DNA of 64,000 nucleotides from assembly GCA_034387635.1 (NCBI GenBank), contig JAOANU010000008.1:1-64000 (forward strand). The letters are read 5' to 3'. Both the position numbers and the translations under genes were made by a program. Positions 11,986 to 22,890 of this stretch are shown here, in pieces. The notes below the pieces were generated by a model that saw only the letters and a program-made list of their open reading frames with translations, had not been told where the DNA came from and made no database searches. The stretch is from Rhodosporidiobolus odoratus. Its lineage: Eukaryota; Basidiomycota; Microbotryomycetes; Sporidiobolales; Sporidiobolaceae. Every line of letters begins with the position of its first letter. Position 1 is the first letter of the stretch.

Positions 11986-12641
11986 GCCCTAGTCCAGTAC
12001 CAGATCGTAGACCGTCACCCTTGCGTATAACCACCCACCTTCACCCTAGTTTCTAGCCGCTTATTCCCCCGTTTGCTTTTTTTTTTCTTGAAGCAGCTTA
12101 ATGCAATGATCTCTCTCGTACGAAACAACCTTCTTACGCAGAGGAAGAGAAACAGGAAGAGAGAAGGAACAGATGCTGAATACAAGGAATGGTGAGCCCC
12201 AAACCCGGTCGTTGGATCTAACTACTCCGAAAGGAAACAGGGTTGAGGGGGTACGTCTATGTATGTATGTATGTATGTATGTATGTATGTATGTATGTAT
12301 GTATGTATGTATGTATGTATGTACGCAGTGCTGAGCACGAAATGAGAGGAGAGGGGGAAATGGGTAAATGGAAGGCACGCGTGTATATAAGTGCTGGTAA
12401 TGGAAAACAAGGCAACAGGGGTAAAAACAGATTGAATAGGAAGGAGGTACGGTCTCTATACAGGGTGAGCGACGGGAGAATCTAAGGCCACTTAGTGAAA
12501 GGGCAAGTGTAAGGTATGTGGATGGGTGAGGAGCCGTAGACCGAGAGAGAGGAGCCAGTATTGCGCAGCGGAAGAAAGGAGATGATCTGAAATCCAAGCG
12601 AAACGCTTGCGCTTTGCAATGGCAGTCTTGTCGATGTGTCG
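11986..12641. other. Intergenic between convergent genes, with microsatellite
   Basis: Non-coding stretch of 656 bp between the PNS1 stop and the zinc-finger gene stop. It contains the GTAT repeat described separately and poly-T near 12077. The long minus-strand frames here arise from the repeat (repeating Tyr-Ile-His-Thr) and are not genes. Confidence 0.6.
12258..12322. repeat. Tetranucleotide microsatellite (GTAT)n, about 16 copies
   Basis: Uninterrupted tandem array of the four-base unit GTAT/ATGT over about 64 bp in a convergent 3' intergenic region. Perfect repetition suggests recent slippage. Confidence 0.97.
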
Positions 12642-14237
12642 TCAGGGCGGCCTCGTTACCGCCGACCCGTACGCCAACATCGTATCCTGATCAACTTCGT
12701 CCCCTTGCACCGCGTCTTCAGCTTCAGTTTCGCCAACGGGAGTATCGTTGTCGTGGAGTTTTTGGTGGCGCCGGAGATTCGAGACGATGGCAAAGGAGCG
12801 GAAGCAGATGGGGCAAACATGGGCTGTAGGAGGAATGGAGACGGGCGTGAGCTAAGTGCAGAATGGCGACCAGACGGGAGAACCCCTAAGGGAAGGGAAG
12901 AAAGGGACAGGGCGTACGCTTCTCCTTGGTGTGAGTGAGCTGCACAGGGGTAGTGTCATAAGTCAGTACGCACAAGCGGACTGGAAGTCGGAAAGGCGCA
13001 CCATATGTATCCTCAAGGCCGACGGCCTCGCAAAGCTCTTCGGCTGAACCACGCACAACTCGCAAGCATACTTCCTCTGCGCCAAATCCCTCGGAGGCTC
13101 GCCTAACTTCCTTCGTTTACGCCTCGGCTTCCTAGACTTGCCGCTTGCATCCGTTCCTTCAGGCAACGGGTAGAAATCGTCCGCCTCGTCCGTAGCTTCC
13201 AGAGGCGATGGACACGGTTCCGCCGCAGCGGAAACGGACCGAGCCCGTGCTTTGACCCGTTTCTTGGTCGAGGGAGGAGGGGCGTCGGCCGGAGTTGGCG
13301 CAGGGCCGGCGTGCGAGGCGAGCGCCGAGTCTTCCTGCCAAGGCAGATTGGAAAACGATGAGCGGGCGGGCGAGTCGTCCTGATACCCGCCGTTGCCTCC
13401 CGCTCGCGCTCCCGCATGAGGCCACAGCGAAGACGCGGAGGACGACGCTTGCGACTGGGTCTCCCAAGACGCGCTGTTTGAGGCCGGCGCATGAAGAAAG
13501 GCAGCGTTGTGGGATGACGGTAGGAGAGGGGGAGGGTAAGGTGCGTAGGTTATCGGATGATGAGGAGCAGGAGGATGCGGAGGATGCGGAGGATAGGGCG
13601 TATTAGAGGGAGGAAACACAACTGTGTCTGGGCGGTGCTGGTGAGGATCCGGACGCAAAGGTTCGACGGTGGAGGCAGAGGCTCGCCGTGCCTGGCAAGG
13701 AAGGTGCGTGGCGTCTGGAGGTGCGAGCGAATGCGACCATTCGCCTGAAGGAGTAGGCGCGTCGTGAGCAGGCCAAGGGGCAGACCCGCCTCCGTTGGTA
13801 TCCCGCCGAGGGGGCGAAGCGAAGTTCGCATACGGCATGGGTGCGGGCGGCGGCGGCTGCAAGTGATCGCGATAGGGAGCTGGAGGAACAGCTGAGCCTG
13901 GAGGAAGAGATTGGGCTAACCACCGCTGATCCCTGACGGCGGTAAAACGGAGAGCCGGATCGAGCCACGGGGCAGAAGGCGGTAGAATGGGCCCGCTCCA
14001 TGCACGCACAGGCTGACCCGATGCCCTGGTTGACGCGTCCGGCGCCATGTAAGTCTGAGCTGCGAGGATATTGTCGTTCCGTGGCGTGGGGGGAGTTCCA
14101 TTCGATTTTCCCGTGTAACCCAACTTGGCTGCGCGCGCTTCTGGAGGTCGGCAAAGGTGCGTTGCCGGAGTAACACTGCATTGCTGATTGCTGCTGAGTG
14201 GTCTGACTGGCAGATGATGCGAGTGTGTTGGCTGCAT
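12642..14237 (-). CDS. C2H2 zinc-finger protein (two C-terminal fingers)
   Basis: The first exon (ATG at 14237) is a 400-residue Pro/Ser/His-rich, probably disordered region. It ends in a basic patch (KSRKPRRKRRKLGEPPRDLAQ), a likely nuclear signal and DNA-contact arm. Finger 1 starts YACELCVVQPKSFARPSALRIHM. An intron (about 12940-13001) and a 22-bp exon (12918-12939) complete its second histidine and the linker (THTKEKP). The last exon (from 12823) gives finger 2, VCPICFRSFAIVSNLRRHQKLH, and an acidic tail to TGA at 12642-12644. Phases agree at both introns. Paired C2H2 fingers with this linker are typical of fungal transcription regulators. It lies about 355 bp beyond the crtI stop on the same strand. 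A role in carotenoid control is only a positional guess. Confidence 0.82.
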
Positions 14238-14592
14238 TGAAAATGTCGAACAGAAACCGGGGTGAACGCGGAAGATGGAACAGATGAGGGTGCAACGAGT
14301 CGATGGGACAACGGCCGGATGTCAGGCGCGGGACAGAGGCATACGGACGCCGTCACGAGTAACGCAGCTAGGTGGTAGTCAGCAAAAAAAAGTTGTTGAT
14401 TCCAAGAGCAAATTCCTGCGACCTACACTGTACCGGCGTAATTGTAGTAAACGTAGCTATGTACTTGTATTTTCATCATTCTTCACGACCCCACCCTAGA
14501 CGAGGGCCAGAGCTATTCTAAAGAGGCGCAACAAAGAAAGGAGAAGAAAGCACGCTCACTCCCGACCCTGCTCACCAAACACCCCTCTACTT
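14238..14592. other. Intergenic, promoter of the zinc-finger gene / 3' end of crtI
   Basis: No coding signal. AT-richer than the flanking genes, with a poly-A run near 14385-14392. Confidence 0.5.
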
Positions 14593-17042
14593 TTAACGCT
14601 TCAGCACTATAGCCAACAAAGCGAAGAGTACTGCGAGTGCAACGAGGACTGAGGCACCACCCATGGCATCGCGAAGGGTGCGGTGAGTGGCGAGTTCGCT
14701 CGAGGTAACGTTCCAGTCGGCGGGGATGGGTAGGGAGAGGTCGTCGAGAATCTGGGTAGTCGCCATGCGTGCACCGGCGAGAACGATGGGCACACTGCGA
14801 TCAGGAGGAGCAACGTCAAGTGATATGCTCCGCGAGAGAAAGCTAAGAAGAAAGCCGTACCCTGTTCCGGGGTGAGCGGATGCGCCGACAAAGTACGCAT
14901 TCTTGACAGAAGGGTGACGAGTTTTCGGGCGGAACGAAAGGACGTTGCTGTGATCAAGGAAAGAACAAAACCAAGTTGCGAAGGTCAGCGCATGGGGCCT
15001 CTTTACCTTCGGGAGAACAGGGCAACACGCACAAGAAGCTGTGGCTCAACCCAAGGATACTGCCGCGGTGCAAGTTGAACTTTTCTCCCCAAGTGATAGG
15101 GGTGTTGACCGTCTCGTGTTCAATCAAGTCGCGAAGGCCGGAGAGGTTGAGTCGTCGCTCGACTTCGGAGATGATCTTGTCCCGAGTCTCTTTGACGACC
15201 TTATCCCAGTCGGAGGAGGACGGGAGGGCAGCGGAGATGTGGCCGACAGGGACGAGGACGATAACAGAATCGCGGTCGGGAGGGGCGGCGCTGTGCGACC
15301 AATAGATGAGCGACTGCTCCAGCACCACAGTTTCCAATTATACGAGAAGACAGCTCACGAAGGGTCGTGACGAGAGGGCACGTTGACGTAGAAAGAGGGT
15401 TCGTGAGGGATTTTGTGTTCGCGGAAAATCGAATCGAAGGATCTGTAGAGGGGGAGTGGTCAGCCGACTGCTGGCACGTCTGACCATATGGCGGTAGTCC
15501 TCACTCTTTGTATTCTTCTGCTAGGAAAATGGTATGCGAGTCGAGTTCGGGTATTTTGCTGCAGGGTGCAACAAGGGCGATGTCAGTGGACAGCGGGGAA
15601 AAGAGGCGAAGAAGAGGAAGAGGGACGCACCGCTTCATGGACCAGTAGAACGAAATTGATGAGCAGCTGACAGGCCGCTCCTCTAACCGCTTCGAGTATG
15701 CCGTCTCCTCGTAAAGGTGCGCCATACTCCAAATCAAGTCGGCATTGACGAGAGTGATGTCGGCCTTCAACTCCTCCCCACTCTCCGTAACGACACCCTT
15801 CGCCGTTCCGTTCTCGACGATGACGCGCTTGACAGGGGTATTGAAGCGGAATTTCGCGCCTTTTCGTTCGGCGATCTCTTGCAGTTTGAGCGGGATGCGG
15901 GCGAAGCCGCCAAGGGGGTATAGGATGCCTTCGGTGTGTTCGGTGTACTGAAGCAAATTGTAGGCGCCGAGAGCATCGAAAGGAGACATGCCCTGTTGAA
16001 AAGCAGTGGAGAAGTTTGCGGCGCGCGAGGCGACAATGGATTTCGGGGAGGAAGGGGAACAAGTCGCAGTCAGTAAGGTACTCGGGAGTAAGCGGATATG
16101 CTGTTTCTTGCAGCGCGCAGCAAGAGAGGGTAGAGGAACGAGTTAGCTTACAAGGTACATCGCTGCAAAAGTGAAAGCCCGTCGCATCCTATCCGTCTTG
16201 AAGTACATCTTCGCCCTCGAGTACTGTGTCGAAGCAACGCTCAGTAGCAGTCCTACCAATACCAACAAGCAACATCAGCGAAAGGGACGCACGACTGAAA
16301 CGAAAGGATGGAGCTTGCGGAGGTTGATAATCAGGGATGGTCGGAGCATCGAAAGGAGCGAAGTGAAATTTCGGTGAAGGACGTGGACCATCGACAGTTC
16401 ATAGTGGGCATGTCCTTCCTTGAGGAAGCCGAGGAAGCTGCAGGCGCAGGAAAAGCGTGAGAAGCTGCACTGAGAAAGAAGAAAAGGGGAGAAAAGCGTA
16501 CCCCTCGAACCCTTTTTCACCCTCCCATCGTTCGACTTCCTTCTTCATCCGGGTCAGATCCGAGCTCATCTCGACGACCTCCTTGTCCGGAAACACGACC
16601 CTGTAATTGGGTTCACACTTGACCAATTCAATCCCCTCTTCCGCGAGCGAAGTTCCGAGGTCCTTGAAGGTTTCGTTGAACAAGCGCGGGATGAGGTAGA
16701 GCGAGGGTCCTGATAGGGTACAGCCACTACCGTCAGCGGGGGTGCAGGACTACCGAACGGGAAAGAGAACTGCTCACCCTGGTCGAACCTGTGTTTCCCC
16801 GTCGGATCGGTAAAAATGGAGCATCGCCCTCCAGCAAAGTCGTTCTTCTCGAGGACTGTGTGCGCATACACGAAATGTCAGCCTGAAGCAACTCGGGGAC
16901 CAAGGGGAAGTGGCGAAAGAGAGAGAGAGAGATTGTACTGACCGGTAACGTCGAATCCAGCCTGAGCGAGTCGAGCTGCCGATGCAGTTCCTCCGATTCC
17001 AGCGCCAACGATAAGCACCGAGGGTTTCTTACCAGCAACCAT
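14593..17042 (-). CDS. crtI: Phytoene desaturase (carotenoid desaturase)
   Basis: ATG 17040-17042 begins MVAGKKPSVLIVGAGIGGTA, the FAD-binding Rossmann motif GxGxxG. It continues ARLAQAGFDVTV, then LEKNDFAGGRC (GGR motif), RFDQGPSLYL, LGGFARIPLKLQEIAERKGA and the C-terminal signature VKNAYFVGASAHPGTGVPIVLAGAR. The protein ends with a hydrophobic anchor (ASVLVALAVLFALLAIVL) and stop at 14593. About ten exons are separated by short introns. CrtI-type desaturases carry out the stepwise dehydrogenation of phytoene to lycopene and, in torulene-making fungi, 3,4-didehydrolycopene, on membranes. All FAD motifs are present, so it looks functional. It follows the carotenoid oxygenase head-to-tail and is close to crtYB. 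Known in Rhodosporidium as CAR1. Confidence 0.96.
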
Positions 17043-17615
17043 TCTTGTGTACGGAGGCTAAGCGAAGTGTGAGAGCGGGAGAGAGTAGAGAGAGATTCAT
17101 CATCACCCAGGCCATCGAGCGGAGCACCCGATCTTCCGATTGCGAGAACGCCGGCGATTCGGCTGCCGGCCTCGGAGCCTTTTTCCTTCTTTTTTTCCTC
17201 GACGCGCGTCTTCCGAACTCTTCTCCTCGAGCACACAAGGATACCGCTGCAGTACTGTCCACTTCATAAGCCCTGATGCGTCAGGCCAACCTGCCAAGGT
17301 CGGACCATGTCGGATAAAAAAACAGGAAAGGTTTTCAAAGTTTTCTTTCCTTCTTTTACGAACATGGAGGTGTTGCCCTACCCTGAAGCGGCTCGCGGCA
17401 AGCATTATGTGTGCGATGTGTCGCAACCTTGGACGCTGGCGGCTACACCGTCGATACGAGGGAGAAAGGCTTACTGTCGCCGAGAACATCCCCGGCTCTT
17501 TTCATCTGCGCCCGTCTTGCACAGAAGCAGGCAATGAACGACTTCCAGAGAGCGATGCGCTTACAACAACAGTCCACAGGCTGTATCGAGAGTGTAGTAA
17601 TAGTATGAAGGTGGT
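17043..17615. promoter_or_regulatory. crtI upstream region / 3' end of carotenoid oxygenase
   Basis: Spacer of 573 bp between two tandem minus-strand genes. It must contain the crtI promoter. No conserved operator could be singled out by eye. Confidence 0.5.
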
Positions 17616-19855
17616 CTATTCCTCTTTAGGTCGAGGTCGGGAACGGAGAGAAGATGGCGTCCGTTGTTGCTGCACCTCGTCAGCGGGGAACCAGTGTCCG
17701 TGGAGACCGTAAGGGACTGCGAAGAGCACGTAGGAGTTTAGTCTGCTGCCTTCGAGAGCCGAGATGCCGGAGATGGGGATGAAGGGGGGAGAAAAGACTC
17801 ACCTCGCTGCGGCAACTTGACTTTCGCAACCACCTCTTCCATCCCCCAAGCATCAATAACCCACAACTCACTCTTCGCGTCCTCCTTCGGCCGTCCCGAA
17901 ATCGCGTCGAGTTGTCGCTCATCAAACACATAAGTGAGGAGGAATCCATCATCTTCTCCCCGACCGTTGCGGCGGGGAACGAACGAGGCCTCTTGTGCGT
18001 AACAATGAGGAGGGAGTTCGAAAATTCGAATGGGGACGTCGATGTCCTGTGCGTCTCGAGGCGTCTGCTGCTCCAACACTCCTAGTACTGTTCGCCCATC
18101 GATGGGAAGTTCCTCGTCCCCTTTTCCCTCTGCCGTCCTCTGCTTCCCTCGCTCGATGAGAGTATTCGCGTTGATCTTGACCAAACAATCAATCTTGGCA
18201 GCCCCTCCGAGGGCGGCGTCGAAACTGCCGTGTTTGACAGAGCAGCCATAGACATAGGTAGAGGGTCCAACGACTCGGTCTTGAGGGACGGTAGGGAACT
18301 CGAACGGGATGGCGGAGAGTGGGAAGGCGTGGGATGGTCGAGAAGGAGCGGATGGGGAGGTCGAGAACCGGTAATAGTAGAGCTCGCAAGCTTCCTTTGC
18401 GCCGTCGGCCAGGGTCTGCGAAGCTGGAAGCGTGATATTGCCGGCAGAATAGACGAGCCTAGGCGAGTTGAGGCGGCAGCAGACGAGGTTGACGCTCTCG
18501 ACAGCGGAGGCTGAGCCAGGTGCGGGCAGGGCGGCAGCAAACGAAGGCGATTCGTCGAAAGCGAAGGCGGTGTGGAAGATGATGCACGGAGGCGCTTCGT
18601 ACCATCGTACGAGGTGAGGGGAGTGACGGGGGAAGACTCCAAAGCGAGACGGAGAGGAAGGGTCGTAGGAGATGACTGGCTGGCCGTAGAGGAGATTGCG
18701 AGGGTCGAGAGATAGGGGCAGGTCGAGGAGGATAGAGTGCGTGCGGGAGGCGGCCATATCATGCATCATGCGGGGAGCACTAACAGGGACCGGTGCGCCC
18801 AGAATGCGGGGCGTCGGCGCGGCTTTCTCGTACGGAGATCTGGAAGAAGGAAAACGAGTCAGCGCGAGTCGTAGTAAGCGGATCAGGGTAGTCGTCACTA
18901 ACCCGGGCGCAGTCGAGGGTACGACAGAGTAGTGAAGGAAGGGCGGAATGAAGGACGAGTGGAAGAGCATGAGTTCGCCGGTATGGGGATCGCGTTTAGG
19001 CTGTTGACGGGAAGATTGAGAAGGTCAAGTTAGTCTGGTACTCGCTGGCATGAAAAGACGGGACGCACGTGAGCAGTTGTCCACTCCTTCATCCAACCCA
19101 GTGTCCCTCCCTCTTCCCGCATGCCCTTCTCCCCGTTATCTCCCTCGAGAGACCAAAAGCCGACTGTTTCCAGCTCTGGCATAGTGACCCATGCCAGCGG
19201 CCCGGATTCGCAGCTGGCGAGGGCACGACCATCATGAAACAATATCGAAGTATTGGCGACGGACAGGTGGCGTAACGGTGTCGCGGTGAAGAAGGAGCAG
19301 AAGGCGAGGAAGACGGCCCGGACGACGGAATATAAGATTAGGTGCAGGGTCGAGAAAGGGCCAAGGAGCGTCGCAATGGAGGGCAGAATGGGTTCCCGCG
19401 CGCCTAATGCGGCGGAGGCGAGAAATACGTCTGTGAGGACATACTTGTTGACAAAGTACGGGACTATTCGAGGCTTCGAGTTGCTAGCCGAGGCGGGTTG
19501 TGCGCGGAAGAAGACGCCCGACAGCATCCCGTCGCCGTCGAACTGCGTCGTCATGAAGCATGAGCGAGCAATTCAAAGGAGAAGTGGGAAGAAAGCAACG
19601 AACCCAATGATAATTTGGTTCCTCTGAGCCATCCTGTGTTCTTTCCTTGAGGGCGGGTTCCCCTCCATTACGTACGTAGAAGCTGCAAAGCACTGGATCA
19701 GGTCTGATAAGCTTGGAGTGACAACGAAGGTGTAGTTACCCTTGCGTCAATTCCGAAGGCAACTGCCCTTCCCATCCGCATTCCTCGAGGGCTCTCTCCT
19801 GGCGAATCGGCAGGTAGTTGCCGGACTTGTAGGGATGCTGAGGAAGGTCTCGCAT
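17616..19855 (-). CDS. Carotenoid cleavage oxygenase (RPE65/CCD family)
   Basis: Exons in order: HPYKSGNYLPIRQE (start ATG 19853-19855), FYVRNGGEP, then HW joined to FDGDGMLSGVFF, KEWTTAH joined to PKRDPHTGEL, RMMHDMAASRTHSILLDLPL, CIIFHTAFAFDE, and the last short exon VPYGLHGHWFP with stop TAG at 17616-17618. The four iron-binding histidines of the family are all visible (TAHP, MMHD, IIFH and GLHG contexts), so the enzyme should be active. The family cleaves carotenoid double bonds with O2. Fungal relatives include CarX/Cco1 (beta-carotene to retinal) and Cao-2 (torulene to apo-4'-carotenal); this one cannot be assigned between them by eye. Its position beside crtI and crtYB fits a retinal-forming role. 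The same frame is open upstream to 20032, so a longer N-terminus is possible. Confidence 0.92.
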
Positions 19856-20279
19856 GGTAGACCAAGCGATCAGACGCTCGAGTTGGATCGACAGGAGCAG
19901 AGACTGGCGGAAGTCGACGAGGAGCAGAAGAGAAGGGTGATCGAGGTGTAGGGTGTAGCGGTCAGTTCGGTGTGAGGTATGCAGTACAACAGAGTGCCGA
20001 GCGATTCCATGAGCGGTGAGCAGCTTATTCAAACAGTTGACCGACTATTTCGAGTCGCCGACGTACTCGTCAAGACCGAACGGGTCAGGAATAGATCAAA
20101 TGTAATGCATTACAAGACAGCTCAAGTGAGCAGTTGTAATGAGGTTAATCCGGCGCCGATCTGCCGATGTTTCCGCATTTCGGAGCGATTTCGGAGTTCT
20201 CGCCGTCATCGAGCTGGCACTCTCTCTCTCTTGTTTGGGTTGGAGATCCGTTTGACCGTTCTGGTTAGCCTAGAAGGGA
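19856..20279. promoter_or_regulatory. Shared divergent promoter, carotenoid oxygenase / crtYB
   Basis: Spacer of 424 bp between divergent starts. It contains a perfect 14-bp palindrome TGTAATGCATTACA at 20101-20114 and another TGTAATG half-site at 20135-20141. A CT-run (20220-20233) precedes the crtYB start. Co-regulation of both genes from here is likely. Confidence 0.6.
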
Positions 20280-22636
20280 ATGGGTGGACTCGATTACTGG
20301 CTTGTAAGCTTCTTTCCATTCTTCCCGACTTACAGCTCATCTCATCGCGGTCTCCCCTCTCCAGGTCCACTCCCGATGGACGATACCACCAGCTCTACTA
20401 CTCTGGGCTGTCTTTCGTAAACTTAGAACAACAAGGGATGTCCTCAAGACTTGCTTCCTCATCACCGTACGCTCCCTCCGACTCTTCATCTCGCGACACC
20501 TCGTTAACCTGGGCTTCGGCTCCTTGCTCGCTTCCACGTGCAGATCGCTGTAACCGTACACTCGCTGCTCAACCCTGACCCTGTACCGCTGCTGATACAC
20601 TCCATGCACAGGCGACGATACCCTGGGACTCGTACCTCATCCGCCATCGCGTTCGTCCCCCGTTCCTTCCCGTCCGACTCTTTGCCCAGCCCACGATGCT
20701 CACCCTGTTTCTCCGCCTCGCAGATCTGGTCATACCCTGAATCCTCCGTTGTTGGACCTACCCTATTTTCCATACCCTACGAAGAACTCTTCTTCTTCGT
20801 CGTTCAAACCTATATCACCGCAACCGTCTATGCCGTCTTCAGCCGTCCCGTGGTACACCCCGTCCTGCTGCCTCGAACTGCCGATGAAGGACGAGCTACG
20901 AGATGGACCGGAACGGCGTTTTTCCTGGCCATTTTGGCGTTGTCCGTTGCCAAGCTGAAGGAAGGAGGCGAGGGAACTTACCTCGCCCTGATTGTGGGAT
21001 GGGTCGCTCCCTTCCTGGCACTACTGTGGTACGCGTCGATCCACTTTCGCTCAACTCGATTGTGTCTCTTGACATGCTTCTCCCTCTCAGGTTCATCTCG
21101 TCCACCCACATCACCTCTATGCCTCGCTACGCAGTCCTGCTTCCCATTCTGCTTCCCACCTTCTACCTTTGGGAATGCGATGCCCGAGCATTGCAGCGAG
21201 GGACTTGGGTGATCGAGCAGGGGACCAAGCTGGGATTGTCATACCGAGGACTGGAGCTAGAGTGCGTTTCTCTCGGCTTTTGCTCTCTTTCGAGAACCCG
21301 AATCGAGTTGGGTCGGAGCATCACTGATCCTCTACCTTTGTGACTTGCAGAGAAGCCGTTTTCTTCCTGCTGACCAACGTCATGATTGTCTTCGGGCTCA
21401 TCACCTGGTGGGTCCCGTTGGTCGATCGTCTTTGAAACGCCGAGACTGATATACTTCGACCCGCAGCGACTACTGCCTCGCGGTCCACGACCTCCGATCT
21501 TACGGCAGCATCAGCTCTTCCACCTTCCCGCCCCTCTCCGCCTTCTTCCCCATCCTGCTCCACGCGCCGAACCTCAAGCAGAGAATGAAGATTGACGACC
21601 TCCGCGCCGCCATCGAGATCCTTTCGGTGCACTCGAAAAGCTTCTCCACGGCGAGTATGGTATTTGATGGGCGCCTGCGGCTAGATCTGCTCGCGCTGTG
21701 CGTGTTATTTTTCCCTTTTTTCGGCTTGATTTAGCAAGACTTACGCTTCTTCTCCGCAGCTATGCCTGGTGCCGAGTTTGCGACGACCTGATCGATAACG
21801 CCTCGACCGTCCAGCAAGCCGAGGACAACATCGCCCTCATTTCCTCGGCCCTCGACCTGATCTACCCTCCTTCTACCTCCTACCCGTCATCCCTCGCCAC
21901 TCGAGTCCCCTCAAAAGCACTCGAAGCCGCTCTCCCCGGTCTGAGCGAGCCAGAGCGAGGCGCCTTCCGCCTCCTCAGCCTTCTCCCCATCACCCGTCCA
22001 CCTCTCGAAGAACTCCTCGAAGGTTTCCGTACCGACCTCTCTTTCCTCGCCTTCCATGACAAGAACACCTCTGCGTCCACCAAGCGCGAGCTTCCCATTA
22101 AAACGGACGACGACCTCTTACTCTACGCCAACAACGTCGCTTCCTCCGTCGCCGACCTCTGCGTCCAACTCGTCTGGGCGCACTGCACTCCCACTCCCGT
22201 TCTCGCCTCGCCCGCGACACCGAATAGCAGTGACAACCGCCTCTCGACCTCTTTCGAACACGCAGAACGAGCCGCCATCATCTCGTCTGCCCGAGAAATG
22301 GGCAAAGCCCTTCAACTGGTCAACATCGCTCGCGATGTCCCAGCCGACCGTCAGATTTCGAGGATGTACCTCCCTGGCGTAGGGCTCGAGACGCCCGTTG
22401 AGGAGCTTACCGACAAACGACGAGAACTGTTAAGGCGGGCGAGGGAAATGGCCAAGATCAGTCGTGGGGCAATTGAGCGCTTACCGAGTGATGCGAGTGG
22501 GGGGTTGAGAGCAGCGTGTGATGTGTACTTGAGTATCGGAGAGGCGGTGGATAGGGCATTGGACGAGGGAAGGGTGGATGAAAGGGCGAGGGTGAAAAAG
22601 GGAACGAGGGCTTGGAAGATGTGGAGGGCGCTGTGA
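20280..22636 (+). CDS. crtYB: Bifunctional lycopene cyclase / phytoene synthase
   Basis: ATG 20280 opens a 24-nt exon (MGGLDYWL) spliced to 20365-20466, a 12-nt exon (20544-20555, Ile-Ala-Val-Thr), a 39-nt exon (20612-20650) and then longer exons from 20724. The N-terminal half is the membrane-embedded heterodimer-type cyclase: ATIPWDSYLI, IPYEELFFFVVQTYIT and the repeat EAVFFLLTNVMIVFG. The C-terminal half is a soluble squalene/phytoene synthase domain with HSKSFSTAS, the first Asp motif YAWCRVCDDLID, the second NIARDVPADRQISRMYLP, and stop at 22636. It condenses two geranylgeranyl diphosphates to phytoene and cyclises lycopene or didehydrolycopene ends to beta-rings (beta-carotene, torulene). 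All motifs are intact. Known in Rhodosporidium as CAR2. Confidence 0.97.
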
Positions 22637-22890
22637 TTTCCGGTTTTTCTCTCCGCTTCTCTGGGGTAGAACACAAAAGCATTGTACAGGTTCTGTTTCT
22701 TTAGATCGTTCGCGCAGTAGCGGAATAAAGCATGGTTGTACCTTCCCTCCCTAATTCGGTAACATGCAGAGGAAAACAGCGGTGGGTATGGCATTTCAAG
22801 AAGGAATCCTGGGGACCTGCGGAACGGAAGTGACTGCGAGAGACTGCGAAACGTTTTCGGTGTGTTGCTATCGGGAGCGGGAAGGTTTGT

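Noticed and set aside
12061..12597. 178-codon minus frame rich in Tyr-Ile-His-Thr
   Set aside because: It is a translation of the GTAT microsatellite; no start context, no domain, lies in a convergent 3' region.
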